The notes beneath the pieces were generated by a model. It ran no database searches and was not told where the DNA came from. It was given only the letters and a program-made list of their open reading frames with translations. Shown here in pieces: positions 1 through 8,523 of a DNA stretch of 64,000 nucleotides. How positions within the stretch are numbered: the stretch's first letter is position 1; each line of letters begins with the position of its first letter. This stretch comes from Dysgonomonas sp. 25 (lineage in GTDB: Bacteria; Bacteroidota; Bacteroidia; Bacteroidales; Dysgonomonadaceae). The stretch covers positions 29,541 through 93,540 of the forward strand of contig NZ_QVMN01000008.1 in assembly GCF_010501075.1 (NCBI RefSeq), written 5' to 3'. The position numbers and the translations under genes are program-made.

Positions 1-141
1 TGGAGGGGGCTGGGGGGAGGTAGGTACGGCTGTCGCAGCCGGAAATACCCCTGACATTAACACAAGCATATTTTTTAGTAGACGAGTGACAAGTGACAAG
101 TGACGAGTAGGGGCAAAGCCATGCAGCAGTTCGTAAGTTAT

Positions 142-199
142 CTCTTGTAACTCGTAACTGTGCGAAGCACGAAGTAACTGCCCGTAGGGCGAAGTAACT
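142..199. repeat. Intergenic hairpin repeat, copy A (two tandem units)
   Basis: Two units of the form TAACT–hairpin–GAAGTAACT lie in tandem and share the middle TAACT. The first hairpin is GTGC-GAA-GCAC (160-170) and the second is GCCC-GTA-GGGC (180-190). Further copies occur at 7238, 42124 and 52549. The stems differ but stay paired. Confidence 0.7.
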
Positions 200-258
200 T
201 TTTTTTCTAAAATTCTTATCTGAAAACTTGGATAAATCCCAAGAAAACGTTATATTAC

Positions 259-283
259 GTGTGTGTGTGTGTGTGTGTGTGTG
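259..283. repeat. GT dinucleotide microsatellite
   Basis: Twelve GT units plus a final G form an uninterrupted run of 25 bases. Long dinucleotide runs are uncommon in bacterial chromosomes and are prone to slippage. It lies downstream of pyk and inside no recognised gene, so any effect would have to be on an element or gene left of the window. Confidence 0.9.
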
Positions 284-430
284 CTCATTATCTCACCAAT
301 GAACATATTGATAAGGCAGAAGTTAAGTAAAAAAATGGTCTGTTTTTCTTGCATGTTGAAATTACTTACGATTACAAAGAAAAGGCCTTTTTGCGAGAAA
401 TACAACCTATTTAGCATGTTTTTCTAAAAT

Positions 431-459
431 AAAAAGCACCCTCCAAAGAGGATGCTTTT
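431..459 (-). terminator. Rho-independent terminator of pyk
   Basis: Read on the minus strand, AAAAGCATCCTC and GGAGGGTGCTTTT form a stem around a four-base loop, with a T run at the end. It begins about 25 bases beyond the pyk stop codon. Confidence 0.85.
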
Positions 460-484
460 ACTATCTAAACTAAATAAGTCCTTT

Positions 485-1951
485 TTATTCTACAGGCACA
501 CCGTAGTTGTCACCAGCTTCGAGCACTTGTCCGGCATTGTTGATTTCGAGGAACGAAGTACCTCCGCCTTTCGCGAAGCTTCCGCTCAGGTAAGCTACCA
601 TATCTTCTTTCTTGATATGTCCGCTCTTTGTCAATCTGTCCAATGCTTTCAGGAAATATGCTTTGTGCTTGTTGGTTGTGTAACCAGTAAACTCTTGATA
701 TTCGGCAGCGATACCGTAGCATACCGATAGTTGGCGTGCAACTTCTTCTTTGCTACAGATAGCATATACAGGGCTCTTGCTGCGGAATGCCGCCAATGTG
801 CGCGCTGTGCGGCCTGTTACGCTGTCGGTGATGATAGCAGTAACGCCCAATTGGCTACAAGACTTAACCGCTTGTTTAGCAAGGAATGAAGTTGTATCAT
901 ATTCGCTGTCTTTGAAAGGAACAGGAATCACGTTTTCCAACAATTTAGAAACCTCAGCCGCTTTAGCTACCTGAGCCATTGTGCGAACAGCTTCGACAGG
1001 ATATTTACCATAAGCAGTTTCACCACTCAACATCACAGCATCAGTACCGTAGTAAACCGCATTTGCGATATCGGCAACCTCGGCGCGTGTAGGGCGTGGA
1101 TTTTCGATCATGGTGTGCAACATTTGTGTAGCAACGATAACCGGTTTTTTGTATTCAACAGCCTTACGGATAAGCAAACGTTGGATTCCCGGGATATTTT
1201 CCTGTGGAACTTCGATACCCAGGTCACCACGGGCAACCATCACGCCGTAAGCGTATTCGTATATTTCGTCGATGTTATCAACACCTTCTTGGTTTTCGAT
1301 TTTAGCGATAATCTTGATGTCGCTGTTGTGCTCGTCCAATATCTTCTGCACATCCAACACGTCGCCTTTGTGACGTACGAATGAGTGAGCGATAAAGTCA
1401 GCGCCATATTTGATAGCGATTTCGATAGAACGTTTATCCTTTTCGGTGATAGAAGGCAAATTCACGCTTACTCCCGGGATATTTACGCTCTTGCGGCTAC
1501 CGATAGTACCATCGTTTTGCACTTCGCAAAGCAGGTAGTCAGCTGTTTTCTCAACAACTTTCAATGCCGTTTCGCCATCGTCGATAAGCAATACATACCC
1601 TACCGGAACATCGGCAACGATGCTCGGATACGAAACAGATACCTGTTCAGGTGTAGATAGCACGTTGATGTCGCCGATTACTTTCAGCTTATCACCGATT
1701 TTCACCTGAATCTTGTTTCCGTCAGCAGTTGCAGTCGTACGGATTTCAGGGCCTTTGGTATCCATGATGATACCGATATTTTTAGACACTGCACGCACAT
1801 TGTTGATGACTTTCACAAAGCCTTCTTCTGTCATATGTGCAGAGTTCATTCTCACCACGTTAATTCCTTCTTCATACAACGACTTGATGAAGTCAACTTC
1901 GCAACGCATGTCTGAAATCGTAGCTACGATTTTCGTTTTTTTCTGAATCAT
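485..1951 (-). CDS. pyk: Pyruvate kinase
   Basis: This cytosolic enzyme makes pyruvate and ATP from phosphoenolpyruvate and ADP, the last step of glycolysis. The 488-residue protein has the usual bacterial length. Family signatures are visible: the N-terminal KTKIVATI strand, the NSAH segment near residue 37, the IMDTKGPEIR segment, the IAKIEN catalytic-lysine region, MVARGDLG, and ATQMLHTM with RAEVADIANAV. The start is an ATG with an A-rich upstream stretch and no Shine-Dalgarno site. It lies 40 bases after aroQ on the same strand, so co-transcription from the aroQ promoter is likely. A terminator follows the stop. Confidence 0.97.
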   Translation of the reverse strand: MIQKKTKIVATISDMRCEVDFIKSLYEEGINVVRMNSAHMTEEGFVKVINNVRAVSKNIGIIMDTKGPEIRTTATADGNKIQVKIGDKLKVIGDINVLSTPEQVSVSYPSIVADVPVGYVLLIDDGETALKVVEKTADYLLCEVQNDGTIGSRKSVNIPGVSVNLPSITEKDKRSIEIAIKYGADFIAHSFVRHKGDVLDVQKILDEHNSDIKIIAKIENQEGVDNIDEIYEYAYGVMVARGDLGIEVPQENIPGIQRLLIRKAVEYKKPVIVATQMLHTMIENPRPTRAEVADIANAVYYGTDAVMLSGETAYGKYPVEAVRTMAQVAKAAEVSKLLENVIPVPFKDSEYDTTSFLAKQAVKSCSQLGVTAIITDSVTGRTARTLAAFRSKSPVYAICSKEEVARQLSVCYGIAAEYQEFTGYTTNKHKAYFLKALDRLTKSGHIKKEDMVAYLSGSFAKGGGTSFLEINNAGQVLEAGDNYGVPVE

Positions 1952-1991
1952 AAATGTAATCTTAGTTTAATTGTATGTATCTAAATTTCTT

Positions 1992-2423
1992 TTATTTATC
2001 AACTGTTTTGTTTAGCAGATAGTCTACCGCCAAACGGTACGAATCGAGCCCGAAGCCTGCAATCGATCCCACACAGGCAGGAGCGATAAGCGATTGGTGG
2101 CGGAACTCTTCGCGGGAGTGTATATTCGATATATGAACTTCAACCACCGGCGTAGCTATCGCTTTGATTGCATCCAATATCGCTATTGAAGTATGCGTAT
2201 AAGCTCCGGCATTGAGGACGATGCCATCATAATCGAATCCTGTTTCGTGCAATTTATCGATAATATCCCCTTCGTGATTGGATTGGAAATAGGATAGTTC
2301 ACCTAAGGGGAACATCTCTTGTAGCCGGACAAAATAATCGCCGAAAGATGAATGCCCATAAACAGCCGGCTCCCTTTTTCCGAGCAGGTTCAGGTTTGGT
2401 CCGTTTATAACCATTATCTTCAT
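1992..2423 (-). CDS. aroQ: 3-dehydroquinate dehydratase, type II
   Basis: AroQ catalyses the third shikimate-pathway step, 3-dehydroquinate to 3-dehydroshikimate. The type II signature is clear: NGPNLNLLGKREPAVYG carries the catalytic arginine and tyrosine, NAGAYTHTS follows, and VEVHISNIHSREEFR holds the active-site histidine. I chose the ATG at 2423 (143 residues) because family members usually begin directly with MKI-VINGPN; a TTG three codons upstream also extends the frame. It probably forms an operon with pyk. A promoter-like site lies about 55 bases upstream. Confidence 0.95.
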   Translation of the reverse strand: MKIMVINGPNLNLLGKREPAVYGHSSFGDYFVRLQEMFPLGELSYFQSNHEGDIIDKLHETGFDYDGIVLNAGAYTHTSIAILDAIKAIATPVVEVHISNIHSREEFRHQSLIAPACVGSIAGFGLDSYRLAVDYLLNKTVDK

Positions 2424-2475
2424 TTCAGTCAATTAATTTACGGTAAGATATGTTTTGTTATCTAATTTAGGACTT

Positions 2476-2508
2476 CAAAGGTACTATTTTTTTTGTTGTA
2501 AGCGAAAA
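2476..2508 (-). promoter_or_regulatory. Candidate promoter for aroQ-pyk
   Basis: On the minus strand TACCTTTG (2483-2476) fits the Bacteroidota -7 form TAnnTTTG. A TTTTC sits 20 bases upstream (2508-2504) as an imperfect -33 element. The call is by pattern only. Confidence 0.45.
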
Positions 2509-2539
2509 GTTCAGAGACAATTAATGTAAAAAATCTCCC

Positions 2540-3802
2540 TTATCCCAGAGATAATAAAGCCCGGACGATATCCGCTTTCAAATCACCGACATCCTCCAAT
2601 CCTACCGACAGACGTAACAAACTGTCTTCTATACCCATAACTGCTTTCATCTCGGGCGAAAACGTGCCGTAGATAGTCGATTCGGGGTGGATGATCAATG
2701 ACTTGTTGTCGAACAGGTTTGTTGCCCTGCGGATAACCTGCAACTCGTCGATGAATCTATAGCAAGCGGCTTTAGATTCGAGGTTGAATGTCAGCATTGC
2801 TCCCGGATTACCCGTGACAAACTTATCCGACAAAGCCTTATAAGGCGAACTGTCCAACTTGGTATAATTCACTTTCGTAACCCGCGATTGCTGCCCGAGG
2901 AAAGACGCCAGTTCGTAAGCTGATTGCGAAGCCTGCTCGAACCGCAGCTTCAATGTCTCCATCCCCAACGCTTGCAACGATGCCGCTTCGGGGTCTATGG
3001 CTGCACCCATGTTGCGGGTGATTTCGCGTTTCAGTTTGAAGGAAAAGGCAGACATGCCGGCCGTAGGTTTGACTTTACCTAATCGCCTGTGTGCCGACCA
3101 GTCGAATGTGCCGTAATCAAGGATAGCCCCTCCGATAGAGGTTGCTCCTCCCGAAACGTATTTAGTGGTAGAAACGACTTCTATATCGACGCCCCATTTC
3201 GCGGCATCGAATCCGCACCAAGGGATAACGGTCGTGTCTACAACGACAGGGATGCGGCGGATATGCATTATCTTCGCGATAGCTTCTAAATCGGCGATTT
3301 CCATATGCGGGTTGGTTATCAATTCGCAGAAGAAAGCGCACGTATTATCGTCTGTGGCAGCTGCTACCGCTTCCGGATTGTTGGTGTCGACAAACCTTGT
3401 TTCGACGCCAAATTCGGCTAACGTGAACTTGAGAAAGGAAAACGTGTTGCCGAAAAGGTGAGGTGAGGTGACGATATTTGCCCCGGCCGAAGCCAGACAC
3501 ATAAAGGTGTTGGTTATCGCAGCCATACCCGAGGCCAACGCCTGCACCTGTTGCGCTCCCGAAGCTGTTTTTATCTTTTGTTCCAGATTCTCGACAGTGG
3601 GATTGGTAATGCGGGTATAGGTGTGCGAAGGCGAATCCTCCTGATACTGAAAGGCTGCGGCAATACTCTCGGCGCTCGGGAATTCGAATGCCGCGTTTCG
3701 GTATACGGGCATGCCGATAGCTCCGTGTACATCGGGTTTCGCAAAACGGTTGTTGATGATGCGGGTATCGAATCCTTCTTCGTTGTATCCTTCTTGTGAC
3801 AT
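2540..3802 (-). CDS. Cys/Met-metabolism PLP enzyme, probable O-acetylhomoserine sulfhydrylase type
   Basis: This is a cytosolic PLP enzyme of the trans-sulfuration family (fold type I), 420 residues, close to the length of O-acetylhomoserine (thiol)-lyases. The PLP lysine is K214 in STTKYVSGG. Other family segments are YTRITNPTV near residue 62, the glycine turn ASGMAAI near 90, and VVVDTT near 187. It most likely makes homocysteine or methionine precursors, but cystathionine gamma-synthase or gamma-lyase cannot be excluded from sequence alone. It is read in the same direction as aroQ with a gap of about 115 bases that carries its own promoter-like site. Confidence 0.85.
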   Translation of the reverse strand: MSQEGYNEEGFDTRIINNRFAKPDVHGAIGMPVYRNAAFEFPSAESIAAAFQYQEDSPSHTYTRITNPTVENLEQKIKTASGAQQVQALASGMAAITNTFMCLASAGANIVTSPHLFGNTFSFLKFTLAEFGVETRFVDTNNPEAVAAATDDNTCAFFCELITNPHMEIADLEAIAKIMHIRRIPVVVDTTVIPWCGFDAAKWGVDIEVVSTTKYVSGGATSIGGAILDYGTFDWSAHRRLGKVKPTAGMSAFSFKLKREITRNMGAAIDPEAASLQALGMETLKLRFEQASQSAYELASFLGQQSRVTKVNYTKLDSSPYKALSDKFVTGNPGAMLTFNLESKAACYRFIDELQVIRRATNLFDNKSLIIHPESTIYGTFSPEMKAVMGIEDSLLRLSVGLEDVGDLKADIVRALLSLG

Positions 3803-4033
3803 AGCGTATAAAATGAGGGTTAAAGGTATTGATATTTAAGAATATTGATAAGTTTTTTTTGATAAAAGAAGTCAAAACCCTCTTATTTGTTTTCCTACTA
3901 TGTAGAAAATGATTATCTTCGGACTTTGTTCTCTATATTAAGTTAATAATCTTTATCAAACCTTTTTTTGACGAACAAAATATTGTAGAACATGTTATAG
4001 ACACAAAGCTTAGAACTATAAATATATAACGAC

Positions 4034-4366
4034 ATGGGTAAATTTGAAATTACAAAAAGAAAGAATGGCGAATTTCAGTTCAATCTGAAAGCATCTAATG
4101 GACAAGTAATCCTTTCCAGCGAAGGCTATACAGCTAAGGATTCATGTATCAACGGAGTGAACTCGGTAAAGAGAAATGCTACGGATGATGCTAGATATGA
4201 CCGTAAAGTTTCTAGTAACGGAAAGCCGTATTTTAACTTGAAAGCGTCTAACGGGCAAATAATAGGAACGAGCGAAATGTATGAAAGCGAATCGTCTCGC
4301 GAAAAAGGTATCGAGTCTGTGAAGAAGAACGCGCCTACGGCTGATGTGGTTGAAAACCTGAAATAA
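4034..4366 (+). CDS. YegP-like DUF1508 protein, tandem repeat
   Basis: This is a small cytosolic protein of 110 residues built from two copies of the DUF1508 unit. The repeat is easy to see: FQFNLKASNGQVI with SVKRNA in the first half, and YFNLKASNGQII with SVKKNA in the second. E. coli YegP has the same two-unit design; its role is not established. The gene stands alone between two minus-strand genes and ends at a shared terminator. Confidence 0.9.
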   Translation: MGKFEITKRKNGEFQFNLKASNGQVILSSEGYTAKDSCINGVNSVKRNATDDARYDRKVSSNGKPYFNLKASNGQIIGTSEMYESESSREKGIESVKKNAPTADVVENLK

Positions 4367-4392
4367 GACTTCTCTACCTGATAAGAAAAAGT

Positions 4393-4424
4393 GAAAGAGG
4401 TTATCCATTCGGATAACCTCTTTC
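4393..4424. terminator. Bidirectional terminator between yegP and trxB
   Basis: GAAAGAGGTTATCC and its perfect complement form a 14-base-pair stem around ATTC. The minus-strand side is followed by ACTTTTTC, which suits trxB; the plus-strand side has a weaker TGTTTG tail. The two genes converge here. Confidence 0.85.
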
Positions 4425-4465
4425 TGTTTGCGTTCTTCTTTAATTTCCTTTCTATTCTATTATAA

Positions 4466-5404
4466 TTACTTTCTTTCCAGAAGGTATCGTTCTACCTCGA
4501 TAGCTGCCTGACAACCCGTTCCGGCTGCTGTAATAGCTTGACGGTAAACAGGGTCGGCTACGTCTCCTGCGGCAAAAACCCCTTCGATATTTGTCTTGGG
4601 AGTTCCCGGGATAGTTTTGATGTAACCTACCTCGTCCAATTCGAGTTGCTCGCTGAATACACCTGTGTTAGGTTGGTGACCGATAGCGAGGAAAAAGCCA
4701 TCGATAGCGATGTCGAATTTTTCTTCATCCGCTTCACCCTGACGTCTTACCAGATGCGCCCCTTCTACACCATTTTCGCCGAACAGCCCGAGCGTATTGC
4801 ACTCGAACAGCACTTCTATCTTCTCATTTGTCATTACGCGGTCTTGCATCACCTTAGAGGCGCGCAGAAACGGCTTGCGTACAATCATATATACTTTGCT
4901 TGCCAGATTGGCCAGATAAATAGCCTCTTCGCAGGCAGTATCGCCGCCACCTACTACAGCCACCACCTTTTTGCGGTAGAAGAATCCGTCGCATGTTGCG
5001 CACGCCGATACACCCATTCCGGCATATTTTGTTTCGTCAGGAAGTCCCAGATATTTAGCGCTTGCACCTGTCGATATGATGACAGTATCGGCTTCTACGA
5101 CCTTTTCGCCGTCTATTGTTATTCTCTTGGGCGTCGATTTCAGATCGGCAGCCGTAACCGTTCCTGTGCGGATGTCCGCACCAAAGCGGGTTGCCTGTTT
5201 TTTCAGGTTTTCCATCAACTCTGTTCCCGTAACGCCATCGGGATAACCCGGGAAGTTTTCGATGTCGGTCGTTGTAGTCAATTGCCCTCCGGGCTGAATA
5301 CCTTCGTATAATACGGGGTTCAGATTAGCACGGGATGCATAAATGGCTGCAGTGTAACCGGCAGGTCCAGAGCCTATTATCAGGCAGCATACTTTTTCGT
5401 TCAT
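4466..5404 (-). CDS. trxB: Thioredoxin reductase
   Basis: This FAD enzyme passes electrons from NADPH to thioredoxin. The 312 residues show the FAD-binding GSGPAG at 11-16, the redox-active CATC at 135-138 followed by DG, the NADPH-binding GGGDTACEEA near 172-181, and the C-terminal FAD motif GVFAAGDVAD. Length and motif order are those of the low-molecular-weight bacterial class. A good promoter lies 41-71 bases upstream and a convergent terminator lies beyond the stop, so it is likely a single-gene unit. Confidence 0.97.
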   Translation of the reverse strand: MNEKVCCLIIGSGPAGYTAAIYASRANLNPVLYEGIQPGGQLTTTTDIENFPGYPDGVTGTELMENLKKQATRFGADIRTGTVTAADLKSTPKRITIDGEKVVEADTVIISTGASAKYLGLPDETKYAGMGVSACATCDGFFYRKKVVAVVGGGDTACEEAIYLANLASKVYMIVRKPFLRASKVMQDRVMTNEKIEVLFECNTLGLFGENGVEGAHLVRRQGEADEEKFDIAIDGFFLAIGHQPNTGVFSEQLELDEVGYIKTIPGTPKTNIEGVFAAGDVADPVYRQAITAAGTGCQAAIEVERYLLERK

Positions 5405-5444
5405 AACAATATTCCTGTTTTTATTTATAAAACTTAATGCGGTA

Positions 5445-5475
5445 CAAAATTACATCCGATTCGGGTTCAATCAAA
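5445..5475 (-). promoter_or_regulatory. Promoter of trxB
   Basis: On the minus strand TTTG (5475-5472), 19 bases, then TAATTTTG (5452-5445) match both halves of the Bacteroidota housekeeping promoter. The trxB start codon is about 40 bases downstream. Confidence 0.7.
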
Positions 5476-5520
5476 GAAAAAGCAGTAGTTATTTTCTATC
5501 TCGCATAATCTTCGTCTATA

Positions 5521-6156
5521 TCAGCGCAAATCGACGATTTCGGCATCGGGATAAGCTGCTTCATCAAATGAGAATGTATTATCCGGCAAGCTGACTCCCG
5601 ATTGAATTTTGCTGATTATCAGTGTGTTCTCGTATCCCGAAGTGTCGTAAACGACAATCTTGGAGAACAAATTGGTAGCCTTGTTGACTTGTACGATTAT
5701 CTTCTGCAAATTGTCATTTTTGGCAAGCGGCGTCATTTCCACTTCGAGAACCGATGCGCCCCGCTCGGTCTTTTGTCCTTTATATATCAGATTAAACCCT
5801 GTCTTATAGATGCTGAAAATAGACGACGGGCTTAGTCCCTGCAATTCCTCCCCTGTAGGCTCGGTGATGTTGACCTCGTCGGTTCCTTTCACATACACCC
5901 ACTGTGTTTTGCCATCGTACCAGGTGGTCATTTCGGGTATGTCGAGGCAGAATCTGTCCCCTTTCATCTTGATAGTACCATCCGAACTGTAGACATTGCC
6001 CGATGCGGTATCTTTCATGTCTAACGTGAAGCTCGCGGTGATGCCGCCTACCTTGCTATAAGTGGCCGACGCATTGTCGAGGATGGTGCGGGCGCTTTGT
6101 GCGTATGCTCCCGTGAGGGATGCAAGGACAAATATAAATAGTAGTTTTAATCTCAT
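5521..6156 (-). CDS. lolA: LolA-like outer-membrane lipoprotein carrier
   Basis: This is a predicted periplasmic protein of 211 residues related to LolA, which carries lipoproteins from the inner to the outer membrane. It starts with a classic signal peptide, MRLKLLFIFVLASLTGAYAQ. The mature part has the family pattern of repeated amphipathic strands, with MKGDRFCLDIPEMTTWYDG, the segment around TQWVYV, and a C-terminal IQSGVSLPDNTFSF. I placed the start at 6156, 19 bases after the pepE stop, because the longer frame overlaps pepE and would bury the signal peptide. It is probably co-transcribed with pepE. Confidence 0.88.
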   Translation of the reverse strand: MRLKLLFIFVLASLTGAYAQSARTILDNASATYSKVGGITASFTLDMKDTASGNVYSSDGTIKMKGDRFCLDIPEMTTWYDGKTQWVYVKGTDEVNITEPTGEELQGLSPSSIFSIYKTGFNLIYKGQKTERGASVLEVEMTPLAKNDNLQKIIVQVNKATNLFSKIVVYDTSGYENTLIISKIQSGVSLPDNTFSFDEAAYPDAEIVDLR

Positions 6157-6175
6157 CAGGTTTGTAGTTTTCGGT

Positions 6176-6889
6176 TTATGATAATAAAAAGTCGAAATTG
6201 TCATTGCTGGTAAGTTCCAGCGTTTGTTTAGCATGGTGGAAAATGCGTGCAGGGCGGTTTCCTATCAGTTTCATTGTCCGTCCCTCCACCTGCAACATGG
6301 TTGCTTCGCGCAGTCCTACCACATATACATCCCTGTTTTCGGCTATAAATTCGGCAATGCGCATCTCGCGTGTTTCTCCTCCGTGATTGCTTGGATGATC
6401 GTCGAGATAGTGCGGATTTATCTGGAACGGAACAAGGTTTAACGTATCGAACGATGTAGGATCAATAATAGGCATATCGTTAGTAGTGCGCAGCGTAGGG
6501 CATGCCAGGTTCGAACCGGCGCTCCATCCCACATAAGGCACTCCGGCTAACACCCTTTCGCGTATTACCTTCATCAGCTTATTGTCGTGCACCATCCGTA
6601 CGAGCTTCCATGTATTTCCTCCGCCTACTACTATTGCTTCGGCCTCTTGTATCGCCTGAACGGGATCGTCGTAATGATGGATGCTTGTCACGCGATGGTT
6701 GATATCTTCGAAGCGTTCGTTCACTTTCCGCTCGTATTCGTCGTACGAAAAAGTAACGGCAGCATAGGGTATAAATACGATTTTAAGCGGTTTTTCACCT
6801 AAAAAATCCTTGATATTATTTTTCGGGTAATCCAGATAAGCCTCTCCCGGATTGGTAGAGTTGCTGATAAGAAGTAAACGTTTCACCAT
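6176..6889 (-). CDS. pepE: Dipeptidase E (S51 family)
   Basis: This cytosolic serine peptidase cleaves Asp-X dipeptides. It has 237 residues, a little longer than enterobacterial PepE. The nucleophile elbow is GWSAGSN with Ser at 123, preceded by VVGGGNT (88-93). The segment INPHYLDDHPSNHGGETR carries the histidine expected in the triad. The start ATG gives MVKRLLLISNS, the usual N-terminus. It is the first gene of a probable pepE-lolA pair. Confidence 0.93.
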   Translation of the reverse strand: MVKRLLLISNSTNPGEAYLDYPKNNIKDFLGEKPLKIVFIPYAAVTFSYDEYERKVNERFEDINHRVTSIHHYDDPVQAIQEAEAIVVGGGNTWKLVRMVHDNKLMKVIRERVLAGVPYVGWSAGSNLACPTLRTTNDMPIIDPTSFDTLNLVPFQINPHYLDDHPSNHGGETREMRIAEFIAENRDVYVVGLREATMLQVEGRTMKLIGNRPARIFHHAKQTLELTSNDNFDFLLS

Positions 6890-7331
6890 AAATATATCTT
6901 TTGTTTATTATATAGACTTTATAAATCTCTTTTGGTTTAAAAACCGGCCTCGGTTCTCCCCCCCTGAAAAGCCACAAATGTGTCACTTTTTTGTTACCTT
7001 ATTGTTACTTTTGTGGGTTCTTATTATGTTTATTATGAGTTGATTAATGTGAAAAAAGTATATAAAAACTTTGCGTTTTTTTATGCAGTTACTTTTTTAT
7101 TATTTAACCACGAAGAACACGAAGATCCTACACCAAGTTCACCAAGCTTTTAAAAGAACACTTTTTCGCCAAAAGTAACACAAGTATACTTATTCCCGGT
7201 GTTTTTCCCGGGTTACTTTCCCTTGTAACTTGTAACTGTGCGAAGCACGAAGTAACTCGTAACTAAACATTGATAAACTTACAACAAAAATAGTGACAAT
7301 TACTTATACCTCCTAAAGAAACCGGCTTTTA
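6890..7331. other. Intergenic region with composite repeat
   Basis: No gene is supported in these 442 bases. The pepE-proximal half is AT-rich with short GTTAC/GTCAC-like words. The distal half, from 7104, carries copy B of the modular intergenic repeat. Confidence 0.6.
7104..7267. repeat. Modular intergenic repeat, copy B
   Basis: Three blocks occur in order. The first is TTAACCACGAAGAACACGAAG (7104-7124 region). The second is AAAAGTAACA–CAA–GTATACTTA (7171-7192) followed by GTTACTTT. The third is TAACT–GTGC-GAA-GCAC–GAAGTAACT with the hairpin at 7238-7248. Matching blocks occur at 41.9-42.1 kb and 52.5 kb. Confidence 0.7.
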
Positions 7332-8372
7332 TCACGAGATAAATTGCAGGTATTGCTCCTTGGCCTTGTCGATAAGTTTTTGATTGACCTTTGCCTGACT
7401 GTCGAAGAAAGACGTTTCGATAGCTGTTTTCCCTTTCGCTTTTACTTTCTTCCAGTTGCCTACAATCTTGCCGTTGTGCATAATGACCGGATAGAATATT
7501 CCGAAATTTGTAAAAGCCTTCGGATGATGCTCCAATTTTAATGCGGCCGTCCGGTCTTTATAACTGATCAGATATTCATCGTAAGAAGGAAGCAAATGCA
7601 AACTGCCGTCGCGGGATAATTCGCGGGCACAGGACTCGTGTATATAGTACTCCTGATTATTGTATTTTTCGGTTATCAGTTTGTCTTCCATCAACTTTGT
7701 TGCGAGTTTGGCTTCCGTAATCGATAGCCCCGACCACCAGATAAAATCCGTTATCGTTGCCGGAGAATGGCTCTGGAAGTATTTGGTCGCTAATTTAGCC
7801 AAAGCCTCCTCTTTCGTGATTTGGGGGGTGGGTGGTACGCGCTCCTCGAGCAAGGCGTAAGTGTGCTTCTTGTTCTTTTCGCCGCCGCTGCAAACGATAC
7901 CTTCTGCTTCCCCTGCAGTCAATATGCGGAAGGTGAAACGATCGTCTGCCTCGACGCCTGCTTTCACAAACTCTTGGGCTACCTCCTCTTTGCTCAGGCT
8001 TTTCCCTTCGAGTATCTTTTCCAGCATACGGTGATATTTCGGGTAAAAATCCTGCGTTTTGCCTCTCTCTTTCCACCACGAATCTATACCGGCTATGATG
8101 CGTTTACCCGATAGCATCACCATCCAGCGTATATCTTCGGCGGCAACATAGTGCCATGTGGGGCGCAGGATATGTGTGCGAATGATTTCGCCTTTCTCTA
8201 ATGCCCGGTTGATATCTTCGATACGCGCAGAGGGGCAGCGGATGCCGACAGCCCATTTAGCCATATTATATTCCTGCGCCTGTATGGCTCCCATCCAGCT
8301 GACAACATCTTTAGGCGTCGTAAAGCGGGGTTGGGCTAATTGCTGGTTTAGTCGGCGGATTTTGGTTATCAT
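7332..8372 (-). CDS. Winged-helix protein of the AlkZ/YcaQ DNA-glycosylase superfamily
   Basis: This 346-residue protein belongs to the HTH_42 (DUF1006) group of tandem winged-helix proteins. Its founder AlkZ unhooks DNA interstrand crosslinks and its relative YcaQ removes alkylated bases. The QAQ triplet at 31-33, within WMGAIQAQEYNMAKWAVGIR, fits the catalytic Q-x-Q pattern of the AlkZ branch. Other conserved stretches are HILRPTWHYV near 87 and the C-terminal IFYPVIMHNGKIVGNWK. A base-repair role is inferred; substrate and activity in Bacteroidota are not known to me. The gene stands alone. Confidence 0.82.
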   Translation of the reverse strand: MITKIRRLNQQLAQPRFTTPKDVVSWMGAIQAQEYNMAKWAVGIRCPSARIEDINRALEKGEIIRTHILRPTWHYVAAEDIRWMVMLSGKRIIAGIDSWWKERGKTQDFYPKYHRMLEKILEGKSLSKEEVAQEFVKAGVEADDRFTFRILTAGEAEGIVCSGGEKNKKHTYALLEERVPPTPQITKEEALAKLATKYFQSHSPATITDFIWWSGLSITEAKLATKLMEDKLITEKYNNQEYYIHESCARELSRDGSLHLLPSYDEYLISYKDRTAALKLEHHPKAFTNFGIFYPVIMHNGKIVGNWKKVKAKGKTAIETSFFDSQAKVNQKLIDKAKEQYLQFIS

Positions 8373-8523
8373 ATTGATGTTTTTTTCTTAGATATAGGTG
8401 TAAAGATAATTATTCATGTGAATCAGCAGTTCAAGAATGTTCTATTATTTGTGTTTTCGTTGCATTGCAATAAGACGTGCATTAGTTCCGCTGTTGGGGT
8501 ACCCGTCCGGTGCAGGCAGCGCA

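Larger units (their letters stand above)
1..430. other. Left-edge intergenic region, repeat-rich
   Basis: No gene can be supported here. Two frames are open from the left edge and stop near 52 and 101, so the tail of a plus-strand gene lying outside the window is possible but unrecognisable. The rest holds simple and structured repeats: a GTGAC/GACGAG-rich stretch at 81-110, two small hairpins at 160-170 and 180-190, and a GT dinucleotide run at 259-283. Several other intergenic gaps in this window carry related sequence. Confidence 0.5.

Noticed and set aside
160-190. CRISPR array
   Set aside because: The repeats are too short, have no spacers of even length, and there are no cas genes in the window.
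3803-4033. SAM or other riboswitch upstream of the Cys/Met PLP enzyme
   Set aside because: Only a loose GAGGGTT/AACCCTC pair is seen; no conserved riboswitch core is visible.
4034-4366. Internal repeat in yegP as a sign of recent duplication
   Set aside because: Two DUF1508 units are the normal layout of this family.
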